64,000 bases of DNA, from contig NW_026262723.1 of NCBI RefSeq assembly GCF_021869535.1, positions 85,376,324-85,440,323 of the forward strand. Reading direction: 5' to 3'. The stretch's first letter is position 1; each line of letters starts with the position of its first letter. Position numbers and translations under genes: made by a program. The DNA comes from Mytilus californianus (Eukaryota; Mollusca; Bivalvia; Mytilida; Mytilidae). Of this stretch, positions 12,176 through 23,749 are shown piece after piece. The notes below the pieces were generated by a model, which was given only the letters and a program-made list of their open reading frames with translations, searched no databases and was not told where the DNA came from.

Positions 12176-13239
12176 ACAATACCTTTTCTGATGTTTCAAT
12201 ACATCATTGATTCGAATTCCAGAGGCGCTGGGAACCTTCTTGCAAGGAAGACATTTTAAGAACATCATAAAATGAGATAACTTAGCTAGACCTTCCATGA
12301 ATATCTAAACACGACTTGGAATAGAAATATGAAAGAATTTTTGTTAATAAATTAACGTTCTAAGGGAGATAATGCTTATGCAAATTTGTACATTATATAT
12401 TATCCGCTTTTCAATGATTTAAAATTCAAACAACATTTTGGTTATGAAAATTTTATTTCTTTGGTTTAAGAACTTTGATTTACGTATAACTGCTCATAAG
12501 TCCTGTAACTTGTCGAATATTCCCAGAAAGTGAGAATTTCTGAGAGATAAAAATGCTTATCTGGTTATGCAAGTTCATAATTTTTCGCATATTTGTGGCA
12601 AAGGATTTTCATTGTTCTATATTTGTTTTTGTAAAAATGTTTATGAGAGAAAATTCTGCCTTGAAAAAAAAATTGCGTAATAAGTCGGAAGAACAAAAGT
12701 CATTGTTTATCTTCAGTCTCATTCTCTGGTTGCATTCTTAACTGTTTTTAATAACAGAATAATTCATTAACTAGTGTTCTCGACCACTTTAACGCAATAG
12801 TAAACGTTTCAGAGATTATTCAGATGATAAAATAACTTTGATATTATAATATGACTAACTGTTTATGTGATACTGACATTATTCTATTACAAAAATATGA
12901 TAGATACATTTTCGTGACAGGAAATTGAAAGATTCACATATTAAAACAAATTGCTTTCAATAATTTGTTTCCTTCGGAAATTTGCGACATATGGTCCGAC
13001 CTGGGACACAAAATATTGACTTAAAAACAAGAGTAAGTTTTATTATTTATTCTTCTTAAATCTTTAAAAAATCAATTTAAAAAGAAATGTAATGTTTTTG
13101 ACAGAGACATATAATACATATTTTCTGTTTGGGGGTTTTGGTGGTTTTTTTTTTTTTAATCGTATCTAAACGAATGTCTTGCAAATCCTTAATACCATGT
13201 GTATTCTATTTATTCTACTATACAGATGAATATGTAACA
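12176..13239. other. no gene seen
   Basis: A+T-rich, with short open frames of no recognisable character and no clear repeat structure. Confidence 0.5.
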
Positions 13240-14148
13240 AAAAATATTGTTCCCATGAAAATTTGTCCGTTGGACAAAATTTCATATAGAATATTGTCCG
13301 CAGACACTATTTCATAATGAAATACTGTCCAGGACAATATTTCATCATGAAATAATATCCTTGTCCATGAAATTTTGTCACCTCCTTCAGGACAATATTT
13401 CACTATGAAATTCTGTCCATGACAATATTTCACTATGAAATACTGTGTATGACATTATTTCGCTGTGAAATTCTGTCCGTGACAATATTTCAGTGTGAAA
13501 TACCATGAATACTGTCCATGAAAATATTTCTTAATCAAATTATTAAAAAATTAAAAACAGTACACACGCATGAAGCATGCACAGTTTTAGATTTATAACT
13601 GAAACTATTTTGGAAAGCAAGTATATATTTTATATTTCAAACAAATATTTATCTTAACATAAGCTAGTTTCAAATTTGCATAGATACTTTATAAATGGTT
13701 AATAGATTGAAGAATTGTCTTACCTATTTTCATTATACTTCATTATTCTGTATAAATATAAGAAATGTACTGACAATCACTTATACATGTCCAAAACTGA
13801 ATGTACTTATAGTATTCGTTAAATACTTTGACGAATCTTTTTGCGACGGCGTTTTGGAGCTACAGCAATAACTGGAATGTCCTTTTCTAATATCTCCCAT
13901 TCATTAGACAAAATTTCATGACAATCTGTCTATGAAATATTGTCTCAATATACACAAAAATATAACCTCCCTTTAACAGGACAAAATTTCATAGTATTCA
14001 TCTATGAAATATTCTCTATATACAGAAAAAATTTCATAATGGAAATGTGTCCTTCTCTGGACATTTTTCCTAGATGAGGACAATATTTCATGATACATAG
14101 TCATGAAATATTGTCTTGGGGGACAATATTTCATAGGACAATATTTTG
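13240..14148. mobile_element. non-coding element with motif-dense inverted ends (type ATGAAATATTGTCC)
   Basis: Same architecture as 9967-11170 with a related motif: ATGAAATATTGTCC and its complement GGACAATATTTCAT repeat many times, in both orientations and often back to back, at 13240-13520 and 13905-14148. The ~390-bp centre is free of them. No protein is recognisable. Confidence 0.6.
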
Positions 14149-15174
14149 CTTTACAAATGTATCGAACAGTATACGATCTGATCGGGCAACAATACCAACC
14201 TTCACTGTATGGTGAGAGTAATTTAAAAAGCCTGCCTTCATGTGAAAGACCGTCAGTAGATTTTTTTTTTTGTATTTTGTTATTGAACTGTAGTGTAAAT
14301 AGTACGCCACTCTGTAGAATTGTGAATCATTCAAACTCTCTTTTGACCTGTTTTAAACCTGACTTGAAAACCGCTTCTAAATTACATGCAGTAGATAATC
14401 TCTCTCCCTCTCTAAACAAAATCAATATTAACTTTAACAAGATTCATTCTACGCTGAGAGGTACATAAAACAAAAATAAGTACTTAAAACAATGATTTTG
14501 TGAAAACATTTCTACAGTATGTGTGGTTAAATTGCGGATGTTGTTGTGCGTCAGCACGGCATCTGGAAATAAACTTCAAATTAACTCACTTCCCCACTTG
14601 ATTTAGTATGATGAGAGAGGCGCTGCTGTATGTTATTTTACAGGTAACAAGTGTATATCATTTATCTATCTCAGGGCCATAACACAATAATAATCCTTAT
14701 TTTACAGCCTTTTGTACAAATAACCTATAATTCATATTCACAATCACGTTTCAAAATTTATAAATATTCATCCTTCATGGGGAAATTGTTATTTGATATC
14801 ATGTTATTACACTATTTAGGTATGTAAGAGTAAATCTTTATAAAATTTCATTATAAACTATTTCTTTCTAAATACATGAACATTTACATTTTTTTCTGAG
14901 CTGCGAGCAATGTGTGAAATGATACAGGTCACCATAAATCGCAGGGCTAAATTTTTTTTACAACATTGTCTTAAGGGATATTATGTCTCTGAAGTACATA
15001 ATGAAATATGACCTTATAAAATATTAAAATGGAACATGTTAGTATAAATTCAGCTTGAGAAAACAGTTTGGTAAGTATATAGCATGCTATCTCTAATATT
15101 CGGCTTTCAAATTGTCATTATTTTGTATTGATTTTTTCATACAAAAATGTAGTAAAAACAAAATTCAAGTACTC
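14149..15174. other. possible 5' part of the retroelement, unrecognised
   Basis: An open + frame from the element edge to 14468 has no recognisable domain. This stretch may be the decayed 5' region of the Penelope-like element that follows, or unrelated sequence. Confidence 0.3.
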
Positions 15175-16645
15175 GCAAAGCGTTTTGTGTTCGTACCGGC
15201 CTACGAAGCAGCCAACAATGTGGTGGTGGTATGACATAAATACTACACGGAAGTCCTTAAGAATAGAATTATACTTTCTTTCAACTACATTCAAGGCCGT
15301 ACGCTCCACAGAGAGTCATATAGTAAATAATCATGTCACAACCACCGCTCAGCTTAAGGCCTCTTCTGATTATTTGAAGGTCCCCACTATGTATTGGTTA
15401 CCTAAACTACACAAAAAACCCGTAAACTATCGTTTCATCTCGGCCTCTAGTAAGTGTTCTACTACTAGAATTTCAGTGCTTTTAACGAGTTCCTTGACTA
15501 CTATCAAAGAACTGATCATTAATTTTTGTAATAAAACATATGAAAATAGTGGAACTAACCATTTTTGGAGTGTAAAAAAATCTTTGTATGTTTTAGACAT
15601 ATTAAGTGCTTTTGATGGTCCTTTTGATTCGGTTGACAGTCTTTTCCACTCTTAACACTACACTTCCACACAATCTTATCAAACAAATGTTTTCCTATTT
15701 AATAAAATGGTCGTTCGATAAATCTGATAAACTCATATAAAGCCTGTTTCTCAAACGAGAAAGGTAAATATGCTAGATATACTTACTGGGGGTGTGGTTA
15801 GATGACTAAAGCCATAAATTTTCTCCTGACAACATTTATGTACGTTTCGGCAATACAGTTTATCGACAGATTGTAGGTTTTCCTATGGGCACCAATTGTG
15901 CCCCTTTAATAGTAGACTTGTCCCTGTACGGCTATGACCAAACTCAGTAAAGACCCGTCTAAATTCCATTTAATTGATTAATTCAACAACACTTACCGTT
16001 ATCTTGATGATATTTTTCGTTAAATAATCAAAAATTCTCTAAATATACTGCCGAAATTTACCCATCGGAACTTAAAATAAATCAATATTAACAGCAATAA
16101 GTGTCCTTTCCTAGATTTAGATATTTCAGTTTTACACCAGATTCTCCACACAAAAAATTACTACAAAAGGGATGATTTTTCTTTCCCTATTGTTAATTTT
16201 CCTTTTTTGGACGGTGATATTCCCCTGGCACCATCTTACGGTGTTTATATATCCCAACTCGTTCGTTATGCACGTGTCTGTCGTGACGTTTTGGATTTCA
16301 ATGAGCGTAATCTATATATTACTGGTAAATTATTAAGTCAGGGATTTCGCTACCACAAACTACTTAAAACCTTTACTAAATTCTTCCATAGATACAAAAA
16401 TTTGGTTTGCCAGTTTGGCTGAAACCTGCAAAAAACTTATTTCAGACGGAATAGCACATCCTAAATTTTATGGTGATGTTGTTTACCGAGCCTGGAAATT
16501 TATATACGATCCTGGTAAACTTATCAAGCCTTTAAATAACATTATTCTAAAAGGTTACCAATTCGACACTGTAATTAGATCTTTGAATATTGTTTTTATT
16601 GGTATAAATATTGATTTTGTTATCAGTAAATTAAAATCATACTAA
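15175..16645 (+). pseudogene. degenerate Penelope-like reverse transcriptase
   Basis: Shifting + frames spell a reverse transcriptase in order. The first piece is VFVPAYEAANNVVVV (from ~15190), which ends in an in-frame TGA. Next comes MYWLPKLHKK (~15390), whose LPKLHK box is typical of Penelope-like elements. Then GFPMGTNCAPL (~15877), TYRYLDDIF with the catalytic YLDD at 16000-16011, and a C-terminal LDGDIPLAPSYGVYISQLVR block (16207-16300) and its continuation to 16645. Frameshifts and stops (after YLDDIFR, near 15230, 15650 and 16420) make it dead. No GIY-YIG endonuclease was identified. Family assignment rests on the LPKLHK and MGTNCAP blocks and on the overall order. Confidence 0.75.
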
Positions 16646-17382
16646 ATAGTTTTGTTATACACATATGCACTTTAACGGTACTACAGTCTGTCGATACCTT
16701 TATTTTGGCATTACACAAGGTGATGTTTTTCTCTGACGTCTTTACACTAAATCCAGTGGATGTTGGATGTGTACTGATTGATATTTTAGTTTAGATACAT
16801 GATTTTTTTTATTAGTTGTTATTGGCTTTGAACTAGCTGTCAGTAACTGCGAGTACTCTCAGATCTGTACTTAGTGTGCTTTTTGTTGTAAGGGAAGAGG
16901 GATGGATAAATACCCTGCCACGTCCGGTCTGTGTTTATGTTTAGTGTTTTTCTGCTTTGTATCGATCTCATGAGTTAAGCCTTTTTTAACTGATTTTTAT
17001 AGTTTGTTCTTATGTTGTGCTGTTACACTACTGCCCCAGGTTAGGGGAGGGTTTAGCGCTCACAAACATGTCTAACCACGCCACATTCTTTATGTGCCTG
17101 TCCCAAGTCAGAAGCCTGTAGTTTAGTGGTTGTCGTTGGTTAATTCATGTCTGTCATATTTGTTTTTCGTAAATTGTTTTATTATAAATTAAGCCGTTAG
17201 TTTTCTCAATTAAATTGTTTCATATTTTTCATGTCAGGGCCTTTTATAGTCGACTATACGGTATGGGTTTTTCTCATTGTTGAATACCTTTCGCTTGCCT
17301 ATAATTGTTTACATCCACTTTATTTGAACTTTGGTGGATAGTTGTCTCATTGGCAATCATACCTCATCTCCTTATTTTTATA
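16646..17382 (+). mobile_element. 3' non-coding tail of the Penelope-like element (reference copy)
   Basis: Follows the last coding block directly and ends at CTCATCTCCTTATTTTTAT. It is the longest of the tail copies (others at 5907-6499, 8893-9473 and 53240-53690), and physical linkage to the reverse transcriptase identifies the source of those solo copies. It contains CTGCGAGTACTCTCAGATCT (16845) and the conserved end TGTCTCATTGGCAATCAT (17343). Confidence 0.75.
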
Positions 17383-18365
17383 ACATAGGTAATCATGATA
17401 AAAATGGCAAAAATGGATATTATCCGCCTACACCTTCCTATTCGGATGCTAACTGATTCAAGAGACTAAAACGGTCAGTTGGAGGGGGTCTGGTACGATG
17501 AAGACAAACATGTTATAGATCTAGCTTCTCTACACTAGGCACGATGATGGCATGGTGGTTACTTAAGACTCACCAATAATAATAATGTTCCTTTTTGTAT
17601 TTATTAATGACAATCAGAATTATTCCCATATATATTATATATAAGAATTTTTCTATTAGACACTATGTATACTTGGTCATGTCATTTAGCATCGTCTCTT
17701 GGTGCCTCTTGCAGTCGGGTCACCTTACAACATGTCGTCGTGAATGTGTGCCCGTCAGAAATGCTATGTAATGTTGTTAGAGCCTGGTAGTATACACTGT
17801 GGAACTGGAACTCTAGTGAATAAAGACGTCTTTGAAATTGAACTTGGTGCGAAATGAATTCCGGCGAAATTGGTCCTACTTCTGTTTGGCTTACGAGAAA
17901 AGAGTTGAAATTAAATTTAAAAAAACTGGATTGACTTAAAACTTGATATGCAAATTCCGTCCTCATTTTAGTTTATTTATTCGATGCAACAGCTATTTTA
18001 ATAATGCAATTTATTTCATCTCTCAACCTCGGAGAGACAAGATGTATCAAAATAACACAATGGAAGGGACAAAAAGAAAATATATGATAAACTCGTATAA
18101 TAAATCAATTTGTTAATGCTTTTTTTGTAAACACTGGAAAACGAGGACATACTCGTTATATATAAAGACCAAAGTCATGTCATCAGCTTTTATCACATTA
18201 ATAAAAATAATTCCTGATTGAACCGATAAAATTTTATATCAATAGTAACACATGACAATTTCTCTCAACTATTACTTAATTTCGTCAAGCCATCTATAGC
18301 TTAGTTAGTTAAATCATATTTTATTTTCTCAAAAGCAGATAGGATCATACAAAAGTAAAGCATAC
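17383..18365. other. no gene seen
   Basis: No supported exon or RNA gene. A 94-residue - strand open frame at 17682-17966 has no recognisable features. Confidence 0.45.
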
Positions 18366-18439
18366 TATGACTATGCGGTATTGGTTTTATTCATTGTTGA
18401 AGGCCGTACGGTGACCTATAGTTGTTAAATTCTGTGTCA

Positions 18440-18680
18440 TTTGTTCTCTTGTGGAGAATTGTCTCATTGGCAATCATCCCACATCTTCTTAATTGTATAT
18501 TTGCTGTGCATGTACTAATTTTGTGTCAAGGATGTATAACCCATATCTTTGTTTTTCTATGTCACTCTGACGTCAAAAACCGTGATTACACAATTTACGT
18601 ATTTGACCTAATTGTAAAAAAGAAAATGTGGTATGATCGCCAATGAGACAACTCTCCACAAGAGACCATATGACACTAAA
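18440..18680. repeat. foldback unit 1
   Basis: Starts TTTGTTCTCTTGTGGAGA and ends CTCTCCACAAGAGACCATA. The first ~45 bases are the inverted complement of the last ~45, making a MITE-like hairpin unit. It is repeated almost exactly 241 bases later. Confidence 0.8.
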
Positions 18681-18920
18681 TTTGTTCTCTTGTGGAGAGT
18701 TGTCTCATTGGCAATCATCCCACATCTTCTTATTTGTATATTTGCTGTGCATGTACTAATTTTGTGTCAAGGATGTATAACCCATATCTTTGTTTTTCTA
18801 TGTCACTCTGACGTCAAAAACCGTGATTACACAATTTACGTATTTGACCTAATTGTAACTGAAAAGAAAATGTGGTATGTTCGCCAATGAGACAACTCTC
18901 CACAAGAGACCATATGACAC
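18681..18920. repeat. foldback unit 2
   Basis: Direct repeat of unit 1 with few differences, for example ACTGAAAAGAAAATG in place of AAAAAAGAAAATG near its right end. The closeness indicates a recent tandem duplication. Confidence 0.8.
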
Positions 18921-19020
18921 AGAAATTAACAGCTATAGGTAACCGTACAGCCTTCAACAATGAGCAAAGCCCATACCGCATAGTCAGCTATAAAAGGCCC
19001 CGAAATCACAAATGTAAAAC

Positions 19021-20248
19021 AATTCAATTGGTATGTTAATGCATAGTTTTGTGGTCAAAATATATATGAGCAAGAGCTTTACCAAAAAAATTATTTTACA
19101 CAGATGTAAAATCTTGCTCATATCGAAATAATAACAAAATCTCAAATAAAGGCTGTTTTTGGGAGTTTTCGATGTTTTCCACTAAATGTGAGAGGAATGA
19201 AGCCCTCCATGCCAAAATGTATAAACAAAATTCAAAAATGTAAATGCTAATGTGCGGCAGACTAATATCTTATGAAAATCTGAAGGATGTTATTATGTAG
19301 ATTTTAAATACTTTTTGATTTACGAATTCAAGGGGCAAAAAAGTGGCCTTATCATACCGTTGATTGATGATTTCAAAAGACTCTTAATTATACTACCTTA
19401 TTTTCTATTTTGTTAAATTAGAATCACGTGATTATAATTTATATTCTTATATAACGTTACAGATTCTAATAATCTTCTAAAATCTTGAGGTAGCATAATT
19501 TTGAAAGTCACGCCCGTAACAGGGAGCAACCAACTTTTTTTGTTTTAGGGTGTATTCGAATTGTTCGACTCTTCGTACGCAGTGATATCTGATTGCATTG
19601 TCATCTCGAATTCTAGACAGGGGAGATAATGCTGGCTATTTGACACGCATGTCCACAAAAGCGAGTCTTACAAATGTAAACAGTTGGAATATTACAAGGT
19701 ATTCATCTAGGCATATAACATGTGTAAGACAATTTCCTATTTATCAAGTATGAGTTATAGCTATGTTGAAGACTAATTGTAAATATATTGAATAATTGCA
19801 TGACGGTAACGAATAATGTGTACACAGACACTTACGATTTGGGTAACTTATGTTCCGTCCTGCAAGTCTGTTATTAATTTAGCGTTATGCTAAGAGAATA
19901 TATATTGTATTACCGGACAAACGAAATTACCTGTTTTGCAATCGGTGATGGGGGTGGGGCAAAATATTTCCATGGTCCCTTTTTCATGGTTTTGAATATC
20001 CTTGATACACTACAAGCATGTAGGGTATGTATCTGTATCTTTATATTTTCTGCCAATATAGGCACACCTTCAGAATGAAGTCAACAATATCCCTTCACCA
20101 GTGGAATGTTATGTTAAAAGTATCCAATCACCAATAGAATATGTATAACGATGTACACTATATACAATTGTCAGTATATCTCTACACCAGTATCACACAC
20201 GTTCTTGTCTATAAAATCTAAATAAATGAGTCCTTAGATAGCATGAGA
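19021..20248. other. no gene seen
   Basis: No supported coding sequence. A 63-residue open frame at 19887 has no recognisable character. Confidence 0.45.
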
Positions 20249-20267
20249 TTTGCAGTCCACACACAAC
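20249..20267. repeat. left 19-bp inverted repeat flanking the LINE
   Basis: TTTGCAGTCCACACACAAC. Its reverse complement matches 31960-31978 at 18 of 19 positions. Confidence 0.6.
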
Positions 20268-20372
20268 CTTTTTCTTAAATAAAACTATGAACTTAAATTA
20301 TTTTTTCTAGATCTTTTCTGACCTAAATTTAAGAGTTTGTATCTATGTACATGGAGCTTATATATTAATGTT

Positions 20373-21785
20373 CTACAAGCAGGCTGCTATATGGGTGTTA
20401 ATAAAAGCATATAGTTCACTGGTTAGAGAGGTGTCACAGTAGTTCATTAATTGATATGGATTGATAATAACATGGATGAGGTCTACATCTATATCATATA
20501 TATTAATGTTTAGTAGTGCTAGCACTTTGATATATTGTTCTCGTAGAGATTTCAAAAGAGACACTCTTTCAGTTTCTAATGCTGTGCATGAAATCAGAAA
20601 ATGTGAAATAGTTTCATCCTCTTTGCCGCAGACTCTGCAGGTGGCGGATACCTCATTTTTGTTAAATTTCGCTCTATTTGTCTGTAAGATGTAGTTGCCA
20701 GTTGCAAATCTTGTCCTGATTGGTAATTTGATGATGTCTCTACAGTTTGAGGTATTTGTTGTTAGGATTGGATGTATTCTCCTTGTCTTGTATTCACCAG
20801 ATATGTATTTTAAACTAGAGTATCTCTCAGAGTCTTTATTAATTTTGTCAGTCCAGTAAGTATGTATTTTTTTTGTGATTAAACTTTTCCATTGCGACTT
20901 TCCTAAAGGGTTGTTTAAAAAATCCTGGCAGTCCATAATATCATATTTCAAACATATTTTCTTGATTTCAATGAACCAGCTATTACTTTGGTTTGTTTTT
21001 AGTTGTAGTTGTCTTTCTGCTAGTCTCCATTCAATGGTAGATATATCTGCTCTTGTAATATTCTCAAATAGAGATAACGCTTTTAGATGTAGTTCAGCCT
21101 CCATAGGTAGGGATCCACTCAGTATATATACCGCAGGATCAGCTGTATTTTTGGCTAATGATATTATTTGTTTTATCATTTTCTTATGGAATTGGTGAAT
21201 AGAATCCAAGATACGGCCAGTTGGAAGTAAAATTTCAAGGCCATAGGTTAAGATAGGCATGACATATGTATTTAGGATTGTAATAGCAGTTTCAGGATCT
21301 AAACCATTCTTTCCATGCAGACCTGTACCCATGAGACTGTAAAGTGATCTTCTGGCTTTTTTCATGTTCTTCAGCAGTGAGCTTTGTAGAATTTTTTTGA
21401 CATTTTTGTATTCCAATGTGCTGATGTGTGTGGAATGTTCTACAACTGACATCGGATTATTATTGATGTTCCAGAAGTCTTCTTCGATTTCAATAGGTTT
21501 AGTTGAGGTACTAATTGGTAGGACCACACTTTTTGTTGGTTGCAACGTGTATCCCTCTCTCTTACTGAAGTTGGCAGCAATGTTTATCAACATTTGGAGT
21601 TCCACAGGGTTGTTAGAAATGATGGCTACGTCATCAGCACAAGTTGGGGCACAGCATCCAATGTCACCTATATGTCCACCCAGTCCTGTTTCACAGAGGA
21701 TATTTAATAGCGGATTAACATACAGTTTGTATAAATCTGCACTAATGGCTCCACCCTGTCGTACACCTTGTTCAATCTCAAACAT
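20373..21785 (-). pseudogene. LINE reverse transcriptase, C-terminal part with CCHC knuckle
   Basis: 470 open codons. Residues 5-12 are EQGVRQGG (palm motif B). T-C-A-D-D at 48-52 is motif C, with Cys in place of the usual Tyr/Phe of [YF]xDD. The thumb and connection regions follow, then C383-x2-C386-x8-H395-x4-C400, the C-terminal zinc knuckle of many LINE ORF2 proteins. The apparent Met start is not real: an in-frame TAG directly upstream, and a frame change about 50 bases further up, separate it from the N-terminal half at 21838-22587. Function in the parent element was target-primed reverse transcription; this copy is broken. Confidence 0.85.
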
Positions 21786-21837
21786 CTATGAAGTGTTGTT
21801 TCTCCATTTTATACATGAAGTTGCATTTTTATATAAG

Positions 21838-22587
21838 CTATCTTAATATTATAGATTGGTCTGATATTCCTGCTTGATATAATCTTCGTATCAAATTTGA
21901 ATGAACAACAACATCAAATGCAGATTTACCATCTAAAAGGGCTATGTACGTTGGAAGTTTCAGATCTTTGCTCTCGCGCTCAAACTCTTCGATCATAAGT
22001 TCACATAATAAAGGGGTGGTGTTTTCTGTGAATCCTCTTTGGAGCGGATTCTGATTTTTCAAGATAACTGGATTTTCCCTTATTTTTATTATCTTCTCTA
22101 TCAGCTTGGAGTATGTTGGAGTTACCGTAATACCACGATAGTTTTTAGCACTTTTAATATCACCTTTATTCTTGTATACTAGGAATAATGTTCCAATTTT
22201 GAGAATGTCAGATATGCAGCCAAATTCAAATGATTTATCAAAAAGTAATTGCAAATATTGTTGTAGTTGTTTTCCACCATATATGATATTTTCTGCATTA
22301 ATGCCAAAGTAATCAACTGCTTTATTTCTATTTAGACCAGATATTGCTTTTTCCATTTCTTTATTTGTAATTGGGCTATGTTTGAAACGAACTTTGCATA
22401 TGTCTATTATAATTTTAGCTTCATTTTCAATTAAATCAAGGTATTCAGTGTCATAATTTGGATTTGGTATTTTCTTTGCAAGTTGATGGAAATGTGTACT
22501 CCAGCCATCTATTATATCTTCATTATAAAATATCTTATCATCAACATTTAATTGGTCGATAAATTTTTGATAATTTACCTCTTTGAT
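21838..22587 (-). pseudogene. LINE reverse transcriptase, N-terminal part
   Basis: Contains the segment leading into the fingers (GLNRNKAVDYFGINAENI), then SAKNYRGITVTPTYSKLIEK (motifs 1-2) and YIALLDGKSAFDVVVHSNLI, whose D-x3-A-F-D is motif A. It ends in a stop at 21838-21840 after SIILR, where the frame must shift to join the palm motif B segment. On its 5' side the open frame runs into element A through its GTC repeat, so residues beyond 22587 belong to the insertion. Confidence 0.85.
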
Positions 22588-22642
22588 TTTTATACGACCG
22601 CAAAAATTGAAAATTTTTTGGTCGTATATTGGTATGACGTTG

Positions 22643-22643
<1 letters not shown>

Positions 22644-22683
<40 letters not shown>
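22644..22683. repeat. GTC trinucleotide run at the left end of element A
   Basis: About 13 GTC triplets. B has a shorter run at the same place (28097-28118) and C has a degraded GTT/GTC version (54055-54075), so the run is an ancestral part of the element and varies by slippage. It creates false Asp-, Arg- and Ser-runs in open frames. Confidence 0.9.
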
Positions 22684-22739
22684 TGGCGTCGTCCGGCGTC
22701 GTCCGAAGACACATTGGTTTTCGCACTCTAACTTTAGTT

Positions 22740-23300
22740 TAAGTGAATGGATCTCCATGAAATTTTACCATAAGGTTCAATACCACAATAGGAAGGTTGG
22801 GATTGATTTTGGGGGTTATGGTACCAACAGTTAAGGAATTAGGGGCCAAAAATAAGCATTTTTGTAACTTCCAGACAATAACTTGTGTGTAAGTGTATGG
22901 ATCTCTCTGACATTGTACCACAAGGTTCCATATCACAAAGGGAAGGCTGTAATTGATTTTTGGGGTAATTGCCTCAAAATTTTAGGAATTAGGGGCCAAA
23001 AAAGGGGCAAAAAACAAGCATTTTTCTAGTTTCATGACAATAACTTGTGTGTAAGTGTTTGGATATTTCTGAAATTGTACTACAAGGTTCCATATCACAA
23101 AGGGAAAGCTGGAATTGAGTTCGGGGGTAATAGCCTGAAACGTTTAGGAATTGGGGGCCAAAAAAGGGCCAAAAATAAGCATTTTTCTAGTTTCAAGACA
23201 ATAACTTGTGTTCAAGTGTATGGATCTCTCTGAAATTGTACTGCAAGGTACCATACCACAAAGGGAAGGCTGGGATTGAGTTTGGGGGTGATGAATCATA
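22740..23300. repeat. ~161-bp tandem array in element A
   Basis: The landmark AAGCATTTTT recurs at 22854, 23016 and 23177. Units contain GTGTATGGATCTCTCTGA, CACAAGGTTCCATATCACA and GGAATTAGGGGCCAAAAA. A fourth partial unit ends in a G-run and T-run. Confidence 0.85.
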
Positions 23301-23484
23301 AGGGGGTTCAAAAAATTTGGGGGGGGGGATTTTTTTTTTTCTTTTTTTTTCTTTTTTTCCTTTTTTTTTTCTTTTAAAATTTTCCATTTTAAGTTGGTTA
23401 TTTCTGATTAATATTTAAAAGCAAATAATAATGATATGGTAGGAGATACACACCAAACAGGATGTATAAATTATTATATAATAA

Positions 23485-23705
23485 GTATTGTGCAATAGCA
23501 AGAAATTTTCAATTGCACAGTATTGCACAATTGCAAGAAATCTTCAATTGCACAGTATTGCGCAATAGCAAGAAATCTTCAATTGCACAGTATTGCGCAA
23601 TAGCAAGAAATATCCAATAGCACAATATTGCGCAATAGCAAGAAATTGTCAATTGTACAGTATTGCACAATAGCAAGAAATATTCAATTTCACAGTATTG
23701 TGCAA
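23485..23705. repeat. 35-bp tandem array, six copies
   Basis: GCAAGAAAT recurs exactly every 35 bases (23498, 23533, 23568, 23603, 23638, 23673). Each unit holds CAATTGCACAGTATTGCGCAA, which is rich in small palindromes (CAATTG, TTGCGCAA). Confidence 0.9.
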
Positions 23706-23749
23706 AAGAAGATACTTCGTATAAATTGCTTATTTCTTGATCAATTTCA

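Larger units (their letters stand above)
18366..19020. mobile_element. palindromic repeat cluster related to the retroelement tail end
   Basis: The left edge (18366-18490) carries the tail end in + orientation (GCGGTAT...CATTGTTGAAGGCCG...GTCTCATTGGCAATCAT). The right edge (18870-19015) carries it in - orientation. Between them lie two ~240-bp units, each with inverted ends of about 40-50 bp. The whole can fold back on itself. Confidence 0.7.

Noticed and set aside
20461-21846. + strand open frames antisense to the LINE reverse transcriptase
   Set aside because: They are shadow frames opposite a recognisable - strand reverse transcriptase.
22583-22834. Ser-run and Asp/Arg-run proteins at the left end of element A
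   Set aside because: They are artefacts of the GTC trinucleotide run read in three frames.
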